Under the pieces are notes generated by a model. The model searched no databases. It saw nothing but the letters and a program-made list of their open reading frames with translations, and was not told the DNA's origin. DNA of 14,950 nt from Caulobacter sp. (GTDB lineage Bacteria > Pseudomonadota > Alphaproteobacteria > Caulobacterales > Caulobacteraceae): positions 1 to 14,950 of the forward strand of contig JAQGIN010000388.1 of NCBI GenBank assembly GCA_028291125.1. The letters are read 5' to 3'. Position 1 is the first letter of the stretch. The number at the start of each line of letters is the position of its first letter. Shown here piece by piece: positions 9,073 to 14,950 of this stretch. Made by a program: the position numbers and the translations under genes.

Positions 9073-9088
9073 ATGACAACGTTGTCAT
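9073..9088. promoter_or_regulatory. Perfect 16-bp palindromic operator in front of zwf
   Basis: ATGACAACGTTGTCAT is an exact inverted repeat with a central CG step, the classic shape of LacI-family operators. It is the only such site in the 133-bp gap between the acyltransferase gene and zwf, and it matches the site before the LacI-type gene in both half-sites. A LacI-type protein bound here would repress zwf-pgl-edd-glk. No convincing -10/-35 pair was found nearby. TTGCCA at about 9112-9107 (minus strand) is a weak -35 candidate, which would put the palindrome near the transcription start. Confidence 0.75.
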
Positions 9089-9202
9089 GCCACGCCTCCC
9101 GGAGCTTGGCAAGCCGGCCAAACCCCCGCGTTCCGTCGAGGAACCCGGGCGCGCCCTACCTAAGGCCTTTGTCGCCTCGCCGCCATAAGGACCAATGGCT
9201 TT

Positions 9203-10219
9203 TCAGGCCGCGGCCGGCGCCAGGGGCGCGGTTCGCCGCCGCAGCGGGCGCTCGATGAAGCGATAGCAGGCCAGGCCGGCCGCCACCGACGCGCCGATGG
9301 CCAAGGGGACGAACAACCAGGGCTGATGCGGGCTGATCAGGCGGGCGACCAGCGGCATGGCGATCACCTGGCACAGATAGAGCGAGAACGAGGCGTCGCC
9401 CAGGCGGCGCAGGATCGGCCAGGCCGGGGTGCGGCCCGAGGCCTCCAGCCGCAGCGCCCCCCAGACCATCAGCGCCGCCGGCCCGCCCCAGACCAGCAGC
9501 CGGCCGTTGCCGGGCCGCACGTCGAGGGCCTGCAGCAGGACGAACAGGATCAGGCCGAAGACGATCATCATCGCCCCGCCGCCGGCCGCGTCGGCGGTGG
9601 GGGGCTGGCGCAGCTGGGCCAGCCAGATCCCGACCGCGAACTCCAGCAGCTGCAGGTTGGCGAGCAGGAAATAGGCCGCGTCGTGCCGCGCGCCGTAGAG
9701 GAAGGTGGCGACCAGGACGGCGGTGACGAAGATCGCCAGCCGCCGGGGCGCGATCCACAGGCCCAGGGCGAAGACCAGATAGAGATAGGCCTCGTAGACC
9801 AGCGACCAGCCCGGGGCGACCAGCGGGAACGGCCGGCCCTCGGGGTCGAGGTGGGGGATGAAGCCCAGCGACATCAACAGGTGCGGCCAGGTCGGGATGG
9901 CGTGCGGGATCAGGCCCGGCCAGGCCAGCGCCAGAGCCGCCACCGCCAGGCTCACGATCCAATAGAGCGGCGCCACGCGCAGCAGCCGGCGGATGAAGAA
10001 CCGCCGCGGATCGGGCTCGTGCACCCGGCTGACGGTCCACAGGATGACGCCGCTGATCACGAAGAACAGGTCGACCCCCGCCGCCGCCGTCTCCAGCGAG
10101 ATATGCGGCCACTGGCAGGCGTGGAAGACGATCACCGCCAGCACCGCCACGGCCCGCAGATGCTGCAGGGCCACCAGGGTCGAGCCCGAGCCGCCGGAGC
10201 GTGGGCCGCCCTCGCCCAC
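9203..10219 (-). CDS. Acyltransferase 3 family membrane protein
   Basis: Predicted integral inner-membrane O-acyltransferase (OafA/ExoZ type) of 338 residues, the normal size for a single-domain member. It probably acetylates a surface or periplasmic glycan; the substrate cannot be read from sequence. Family signs are LQHLRAVAVLAVIVFH with the conserved His33, GVDLFFVISGVILW (48-61), RRLLRVAPLYWI (77-88) and about ten hydrophobic helices. The C-terminal SFSLYLCQVIAMP and FIERPLRRR are also typical. The GTG at 10219 is the first start after the TPR stop codon, 6 nt away and in the same frame. It has no clear ribosome-binding site, so coupling to upstream translation is likely. A later GTG at 10174 would also keep the whole family domain. 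It closes the flagellar operon, an unusual place for this family. Confidence 0.9.
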   Translation of the reverse strand: MGEGGPRSGGSGSTLVALQHLRAVAVLAVIVFHACQWPHISLETAAAGVDLFFVISGVILWTVSRVHEPDPRRFFIRRLLRVAPLYWIVSLAVAALALAWPGLIPHAIPTWPHLLMSLGFIPHLDPEGRPFPLVAPGWSLVYEAYLYLVFALGLWIAPRRLAIFVTAVLVATFLYGARHDAAYFLLANLQLLEFAVGIWLAQLRQPPTADAAGGGAMMIVFGLILFVLLQALDVRPGNGRLLVWGGPAALMVWGALRLEASGRTPAWPILRRLGDASFSLYLCQVIAMPLVARLISPHQPWLFVPLAIGASVAAGLACYRFIERPLRRRTAPLAPAAA

Positions 10220-10225
10220 CGCGGA

Positions 10226-13135
10226 CTAGGCCTTGCCCGGCGCGGCCGAGCCCAGAACCTGACGGCCAGGCGCGACCGCCGGCGTCGGCGCGGCGGTGCG
10301 GAAGCGGTCCTTCATCTTGGCCACCCAGCCGCCGAACACCTCGTTGTCGGCGGTGACCCGGCTGAAGTCGCCGCTGGTCACGGTCTCGGCGTTGGCCCCG
10401 GCCAGGGCCACCCGCAGGCCCTCGGGATTGCGTCCGCCATCGACGAAGCCGCCGAAGCGCTGGCGCAGCCGGCCCAGGGCGGGATCGTCGTCGGCCAGGC
10501 TGAAGGCGATCCCGGCCCGCATCAGCCGCGTCTCGTCGTCGGCGGCCAGGGCCCCGGGGCGCTTCCAGCGCTCGGCCAGCGACTTTTCGTACAGCGCGCC
10601 CGCCATCGCCCAATTGTGCTGCTTCCAGGCCACCTCGGCGCGGATGTCCAGGGCGTCGCGGCTGGTGTCGGTCTCGATCAGCTCCAGGGCGGCGTCGTAG
10701 CGTCCCAGCCCCATCAGGGCCCGCGCCGTGGCCAGCCGCCGTTCGGCGTTGAGGGCCGGCGGCAGCAGAGTGGTGCGGGTGCCGTTGATGGCGTCGAGCG
10801 CGCTCTCGGGCTGGCGGTTCATCAGATAGATCCAGGCCAGATCGGTGGCGACCTGGGCCTTGGCCACGCCGTCCAGCCGGTTGTCGACCTGGTATTTGAG
10901 CAGCTTGGCGGCGTCGTCCAGCAGGTCGACGTCGACCAGCCGCCGCACCAGGTTGCGCACCATCTGGTCGCCGTCGGCGCCGATCGGCGTCAGCTCCTGA
11001 TAGTCGTAGAACAGGCCCACCGCCTGGATCGGCTGCAGACCGTCGGCCAGGCCGTCGAGAAACAGCGCCCGGAAGGCGCCGTAGAGGTCGTTGCGCAGGG
11101 CCACGGCCTGCGGCAGGTCGGGCAGCCGGGCGCCGGCCGAGCGCAGCACTTCCAGCGCCTTTCGGTAGCGCCCTTGGCTGACATACAGCTGGGCCAGGCC
11201 GCGGATGGTGTCCAGTTCGGTGCCGTCGCCCCGCCAGCGGAAGCGCAGGTGATCGAGACGGTCGGCGGCCTGGTTGGCGGTGATCTCGCCCTTGGCCAGG
11301 CTCAGCTGGATGGCGTGCAGTTCGGCGGGGGCGGCCAGGCGGTCGATCGGGGCCCGGGTGATGGCCTGGAACATCCGCAGCGCCCGGATCTTCTCGCCCT
11401 TGGCCTCGAACACCTTGGCCTGGGTCAGGCGCAGCCCCAGCTGATCCTCGACCGGAACCGACGGCAGCTTCAGCGCCTGGTCGATCAGCCGCCCGGCCGC
11501 GCCGGTGTCGCTCGAACCCAGGGCCGCCTCGGCCTGGGCCCCCAGGAATCGCGCCTGCCAAACGACCGGAAACAGCGACAGGGCCCGGCCGCCCTCGGTG
11601 AAGCGGCTCTGGGCGTCGGCCCAGCGGCCGGCCTTGGTGGCCATGTAGCCGCGCCACAGCGCCGCCGACGGCTCGTCGGCCAGCACCGGCGAGGCGAAGT
11701 CGGTCTCGGCCTCGGCGTACCGGCCGGCCATGACGCGGGCGACGCCGCGCAGGCCGCGGAATTCGGGATCGGCGACCAGGCTCTGCTGCCTGCGGGCGGC
11801 GGCGTTGAGCACGCCGATCGCCTCGAACGACAGGTTCGAGCCGACCAGGAACCGGGCCAGGGCCATGCGGGCTTGGGTCTCGGCGTCCTTGTCGGTGGCG
11901 GCGCCGGCGTCCGAGACCGCCGTGAGCAGGGCGTTGTAGCGGGCCAGGAAGCCGCCGGAGCCGGTCCGGGGCCAGCTGTCCATGTCGATCAGGGCCGGCA
12001 TCGAGGCCGGCTGCGGCGCGCCGGCGACGGCCTCTTCCGGCGGCGTCTCGGCGGCCAGCGGCGACAGCACCAGGCCCTTGGGCCGGCCGATGCGGATCAG
12101 GTCGCCCTCGGCGGCGATCTGGATGTCGCTGGCGTAGCTCTCGACGGCCAGACCCTGGGCCGAGGGCAGCAAGGCCATCTCGACATATTCGCGGCGCGAC
12201 GACAGGCCCTTGGACGGAGCCAGGGCCGGGGCCACCGCCAGGCGGTCGCCGACCGCGGCGTCGGGCACCCAAACCGGCTTGGTGGCGCCGTTGAGCACGG
12301 CGGTCAGGGCGGCGGGACTGGCGGTCTCGTCGCGGGCGACCTTGATCGGTTCGGGGGCCACCGTCGGGGCGCTTCCCAGGGTCACCGTCCAGCGCGAGCC
12401 GTCGCCCTGGGCGGAATAGGGCTGGCCCGGCAGGGTGACGATGCGCAGGGCGGTGTAGTCGGCCCCCTGGAAGGCCCGCAGGCTGCGGTACTGTTTCAGG
12501 GTCGGCGGCAGCTTGCCGATGTCGAGGCGGGCGGGGGTGTCGAACACGATCCACACCGCCTCGCCGCGGCGAAACACCGCCGCCCCGGCCGGGGCGGCCC
12601 AAGTGAAGCTCAGCGCGGCCTGGCTGGCGCTGTGTTCGATCCCCACCGGCACGACGCGGCTGGCGGGCATCGGATCGGGCCGCCGCTCGGCCGGCGTCGC
12701 CACCGGAGCCGCCGCCGCGACGGGCGGGCGGGCGAAGATGTTGATGAAGTCGGCGTCGTCGGCGCGGCCGGCGCTGAACTCGGCGTCGTCGGCCAGGGTG
12801 ATCACCACCTCCAGACCGCCGCGGCCATGGCGGGCCTCCGCCGCCTTCACCCAGCGCGGCGGGGTGATGCGCAGGTCGCTGAGGTCGGGCCGGGCCTCGC
12901 GGCTGAAGGCCAGGGTCACCACCTGGCCGTCGCGGCGCACGGTCATCGCCGCGGCCCGGGTCCAGTGGAATTCGACGCGCGTGAAGTCGGGAGCCTCGCC
13001 GACCTTGATCGCCAGCTGGGCGCCGGCGGGCGCGGCCTTGTGCGCCGGCGCGCGGGCGGCGAGGCTCGGCGGCGCGGCCACGGCCGCGATGCAGATCGCC
13101 GCGACGCCCGATCGCAGAAGCGCGCGCAGGTTCAT
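10226..13135 (-). CDS. Large secreted TPR-like protein of the flagellar operon
   Basis: Protein of 969 residues without an assigned function. Residues 1-27 form a signal peptide (basic start, hydrophobic core, PPSLAARA cleavage region), so it is probably periplasmic. Residues about 48-137 and 165-255 look like two copies of a beta-rich, AMIN-like unit, with a possible partial third at 310-355. A proline/alanine linker joins the first two. From about 375 to 930 there are degenerate helical hairpins of TPR type, for example ALWRGYMATKAGRWADAQSRF and GLAQLYVSQGRYRKALEVL. The ATG at 13135 has GGGAGGG just upstream and starts 9 nt after the MotE-like stop. Its place after fliM, pflI and a MotE-like gene suggests a scaffold or assembly role at the flagellar motor or peptidoglycan; that is inference. 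Confidence 0.85.
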   Translation of the reverse strand: MNLRALLRSGVAAICIAAVAAPPSLAARAPAHKAAPAGAQLAIKVGEAPDFTRVEFHWTRAAAMTVRRDGQVVTLAFSREARPDLSDLRITPPRWVKAAEARHGRGGLEVVITLADDAEFSAGRADDADFINIFARPPVAAAAPVATPAERRPDPMPASRVVPVGIEHSASQAALSFTWAAPAGAAVFRRGEAVWIVFDTPARLDIGKLPPTLKQYRSLRAFQGADYTALRIVTLPGQPYSAQGDGSRWTVTLGSAPTVAPEPIKVARDETASPAALTAVLNGATKPVWVPDAAVGDRLAVAPALAPSKGLSSRREYVEMALLPSAQGLAVESYASDIQIAAEGDLIRIGRPKGLVLSPLAAETPPEEAVAGAPQPASMPALIDMDSWPRTGSGGFLARYNALLTAVSDAGAATDKDAETQARMALARFLVGSNLSFEAIGVLNAAARRQQSLVADPEFRGLRGVARVMAGRYAEAETDFASPVLADEPSAALWRGYMATKAGRWADAQSRFTEGGRALSLFPVVWQARFLGAQAEAALGSSDTGAAGRLIDQALKLPSVPVEDQLGLRLTQAKVFEAKGEKIRALRMFQAITRAPIDRLAAPAELHAIQLSLAKGEITANQAADRLDHLRFRWRGDGTELDTIRGLAQLYVSQGRYRKALEVLRSAGARLPDLPQAVALRNDLYGAFRALFLDGLADGLQPIQAVGLFYDYQELTPIGADGDQMVRNLVRRLVDVDLLDDAAKLLKYQVDNRLDGVAKAQVATDLAWIYLMNRQPESALDAINGTRTTLLPPALNAERRLATARALMGLGRYDAALELIETDTSRDALDIRAEVAWKQHNWAMAGALYEKSLAERWKRPGALAADDETRLMRAGIAFSLADDDPALGRLRQRFGGFVDGGRNPEGLRVALAGANAETVTSGDFSRVTADNEVFGGWVAKMKDRFRTAAPTPAVAPGRQVLGSAAPGKA

Positions 13136-13144
13136 CGCCCTCCC

Positions 13145-13930
13145 CTAGCCGGCCTTCTTGGCCGCGGGGGCCTTGGCGGCGCCGGCCAGCGGCGGAGCGG
13201 CGGCGGCGGCTTGCTGCTGGGCGGCGTCGGGCGTGGCGGCGACGGCCGCCGCGCCCTTGGCGAGGGCGTCGTTGGTGAAGCGGCGGGCCAGGGCCTCGGT
13301 GAGGATCTTGGCCTCGGTCGGCGACATCTGGGCCAGGATCATCGAGAGCGTGCGCTCCTTCATCTTGGCGGCGATCGGCAGGCGCACGGAATCGTCGAGC
13401 AAGGTCATGCGCGGCGCGGCGTCCTTGGGCTTCATGGCCGAGAACACCAGCACCATGCGGTCGACCTCGCCCTGCTTCTTCTGGTCGGCTTGGCCGAGCA
13501 GGCCTTGGATGTCGCCCTTCAGACCGTTGAGCGACTTGACCTTGGCGTCGAGCTTGGCCTCGGCGGCGGCCAGCAGTTGCAGTTGCAGGTCGATGTCCTG
13601 CTCGCGCTGGTCCAGCTGGCCGCGGCGGCCCTGCAGGCTTTGCAGCACGCGCAGTTCGGCCGGCGACAGCCCGGCCTCCTTGGCCAGGTCCGCGGCGCAG
13701 ACCAGCGGCTTGGGAGCCGGGGCGTTGGCGGCGGCGTCCTTGGCCGCGGACTGGGCGTCGGCGGCGACGTCCTTGCCGGCGGCCTTGGCGGCTTCGGGCT
13801 TGCCCTGGGCGAAGGCCTTGGCGCCGCCGAACAGGTCGGGCAGCGAACGGGCGCCGGCCAGGGCGTTGAGCGCCAGCACGCCGCCGATGGCGACGCCGAC
13901 GATCGGCAAGATGCGGGGGATGGTCTTCAT
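13145..13930 (-). CDS. MotE-like flagellar protein
   Basis: Protein of 261 residues related to the MotE / MgtE N-terminal-like family. In Sinorhizobium, MotE is a periplasmic chaperone for the motility protein MotC. Residues 7-26 form a hydrophobic helix that serves as signal or anchor, followed by an Ala/Lys-rich linker to about 75. About 85-155 is a predicted coiled coil (LQGRRGQLDQREQDIDLQLQ). About 185-225 carry the family helix set (AAKMKERTLSMILAQMSPTEA, then LTEALARRF). The C-terminus is low-complexity Ala/Pro/Lys. Its ATG overlaps the pflI stop as ATGA, so the two are translationally coupled. No motA, motB or motC is in the window. The family is fairly clear, but the role in this organism is inferred. 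Confidence 0.8.
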   Translation of the reverse strand: MKTIPRILPIVGVAIGGVLALNALAGARSLPDLFGGAKAFAQGKPEAAKAAGKDVAADAQSAAKDAAANAPAPKPLVCAADLAKEAGLSPAELRVLQSLQGRRGQLDQREQDIDLQLQLLAAAEAKLDAKVKSLNGLKGDIQGLLGQADQKKQGEVDRMVLVFSAMKPKDAAPRMTLLDDSVRLPIAAKMKERTLSMILAQMSPTEAKILTEALARRFTNDALAKGAAAVAATPDAAQQQAAAAAPPLAGAAKAPAAKKAG

Positions 13931-14454
13931 CGCCGCCCTCCGGGTCTAGAGCTGGGACGCGACGTGTCGTCGGGCCCCTCGAACAGGTCATCATCCACCC
14001 GAGCGCGTGAACGCGGGGTTTCCTTGGCCGGAGAGGCCTCGGGCGCGGGGGCCGGCCGGCGCGACTTGGCGCTGGGCCCGTCGCGGGTCTCCAGGAAGAT
14101 CTCGGCCGCGGTGCGGGCCCGGGGTTCGGCCGGCGCGGGGGCGGCCGCGGGCTGGGTCGGGGCCGGAACCGGAACGGGCCGGGCCAGGCGTTCGTCGAGC
14201 TTCTCGACTAGAGTCCGGGCGGCGGCGATGCGGCCGGCCAGGGCCTCGGAGGCCTCGTCGGTGGCGGCCCGCAGGTCGGCCAGGCCCATCTCGGCGCGGG
14301 CCGCGGCGACGTCGAGGTCGGCCACCGCCTTGGCGAAGCCCTCGTGGCTGTCGCGCAGCGCCTTGAGGCGACGCTCCAGCCGCCAGCCGACGCCCAGGGC
14401 GACGACCAGCAGCACCGCGAGCAGGCCGTTGAGGATCAGGGCCGTGGCGCTCAT
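13927..14454 (-). CDS. pflI: PflI-like flagellar positioning protein
   Basis: Protein of 175 residues with one N-terminal membrane helix (about 5-23, ALILNGLLAVLLVVALGVGW), a charged helical, probably coiled-coil segment (24-93, RRLKALRDSHEGFAKAVADL) and a Pro/Ala- and charge-rich tail (94-175). This matches PflI, a bitopic membrane protein reported to be needed for correct polar flagellum placement in Caulobacter crescentus. The assignment rests on architecture and position between fliM and the MotE-like gene, since the tail is poorly conserved. The ATG at 14454 overlaps the fliM TGA in an ATGA, and its own stop overlaps the next start the same way. The frame is open upstream into fliM, but that part is only a fliM shadow. 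Confidence 0.72.
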   Translation of the reverse strand: MSATALILNGLLAVLLVVALGVGWRLERRLKALRDSHEGFAKAVADLDVAAARAEMGLADLRAATDEASEALAGRIAAARTLVEKLDERLARPVPVPAPTQPAAAPAPAEPRARTAAEIFLETRDGPSAKSRRPAPAPEASPAKETPRSRARVDDDLFEGPDDTSRPSSRPGGRR

Positions 14455-14950
14455 CGCAGTTGTTTCTGGACCGCGCGTTTGGCCGCCGGCGTCAGCGGAC
14501 CTTCGCAACGCAAGGCGATGGCGTGGTTGCGGCGGCCCATGCGGGCCCGGGTCAGAGGGATCGAGCCGGCCCGCAGCTCGACCAGGCTGTCGGGCGTGGC
14601 GTTGAGCATGATGGTGTCGCCGACCTCGAGGTTCAGCACCTTGGACAGCGGCATCTGCTGCTCGTCGAGCACGGCGCGGACCTCCATCTGGGTGGTCCAC
14701 AGCTCGGTGGCCAAGTGGCCTTCCCAGATGTTGTCGCGGCCGAACTTCTCGCCCATGAACTGCTGCAGCAGCATCTTGCGGATCGGTTCCAGCGTGGCGT
14801 AGGGCAGCAACAGCTCGATGCGGCCGCCGCGGTCCTCCATGTCGATGCGCAGCTTGACCAGGATGGCGGCGTTGGCCGGCCGGGCGATGGCGGCGAAGCG
14901 CGGATTGGTCTCCAGCCGGTCGAGGGCGAAGGACACCGGGGTCAGCGGTT
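14451..14950 (-). CDS. fliM: Flagellar motor switch protein FliM, C-terminal part
   Basis: Cut by the window end: about 165 C-terminal residues are present and the start lies beyond 14950. FliM forms the middle of the cytoplasmic C-ring, binds CheY-P and contacts FliG and FliN. The visible part covers the end of the middle domain (PLTPVSFALDRLETNPRF, then AILVKLRIDMEDRGGRIELLLPYATLEPIRKML) and the SpoA/FliN-like C-terminal domain (VLDEQQMPLSKVLNLEVGDTIMLNATPDSLVELRAGSIPL in outline, with LEVGDTI as its core). It overlaps pflI by 4 nt. The operon promoter, normally upstream of fliM, is outside the window. Confidence 0.93.
   Translation of the reverse strand, partial: PLTPVSFALDRLETNPRFAAIARPANAAILVKLRIDMEDRGGRIELLLPYATLEPIRKMLLQQFMGEKFGRDNIWEGHLATELWTTQMEVRAVLDEQQMPLSKVLNLEVGDTIMLNATPDSLVELRAGSIPLTRARMGRRNHAIALRCEGPLTPAAKRAVQKQLR

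Noticed and set aside
9182..9199. Hairpin GCCAT/ATGGC just after the acyltransferase stop as a terminator
   Set aside because: Only a 5-bp stem with an 8-base loop and no T-run, so too weak to call.
9156..13994. A 1612-residue open frame on the minus strand
   Set aside because: It is Arg/Pro/Gly-rich and runs out of frame across the MotE-like, TPR and acyltransferase genes, which have clear family sequence and proper starts.
9326..14605. A 1759-residue open frame on the + strand, antisense to the flagellar operon
   Set aside because: It is Gln/Gly/Arg/His-rich with no domain signs, and it is antisense to fliM, pflI, the MotE-like, TPR and acyltransferase genes. High-GC codon bias empties such frames of stop codons.

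Overview
The window is high-GC DNA with almost no spacing between genes. It looks like a chromosomal segment of a Caulobacter-like alphaproteobacterium (Caulobacterales). Three things suggest this: an Entner-Doudoroff operon zwf-pgl-edd-glk beside a LacI-family regulator and pyruvate kinase, a fliM-pflI-motE-like flagellar cluster (PflI is known from polarly flagellated alphaproteobacteria), and promoter-like sequences resembling the Caulobacter housekeeping consensus. No tRNA, rRNA, CRISPR array, transposase or phage gene is visible.

Layout. Positions 1-1212 (+ strand) hold a Crp/Fnr-type regulator and a 100-residue protein resembling small ABM-type (dimeric alpha-beta barrel) proteins. Positions 1213-1365 lie between convergent genes and carry an 88-bp inverted-repeat element made of two GAAA-tetraloop hairpins. 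From 1366 to the end every gene is on the minus strand. In transcription order, right to left, these are fliM (3' part only), pflI, a MotE-like gene, a large secreted TPR protein, an acyltransferase-3 membrane protein, then zwf, pgl, edd, glk, the LacI-type regulator and pyk.

How the genes work together. Glk, Zwf, Pgl and Edd turn glucose into 2-keto-3-deoxy-6-phosphogluconate. The aldolase Eda is not in the window. Pyk makes the second pyruvate from phosphoenolpyruvate. The LacI-type regulator is the likely local controller. A perfect 16-bp palindrome sits directly upstream of zwf, and a closely related 14-bp site sits upstream of the regulator itself. The best-fitting model is a CceR-like repressor of the Entner-Doudoroff genes that also controls its own expression. 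The flagellar half is tightly coupled, with two ATGA overlaps and then gaps of 9 and 6 nt. It combines a motor switch protein, a flagellar positioning protein, a stator-associated chaperone-like protein and an uncharacterised periplasmic TPR protein.

No wholly new system is evident. The points most worth following are the paired operators, the potassium-independent signature in pyruvate kinase, the tandem beta-domain plus solenoid architecture of the TPR protein, the acyltransferase gene attached to a flagellar operon, and the hairpin-pair repeat element.
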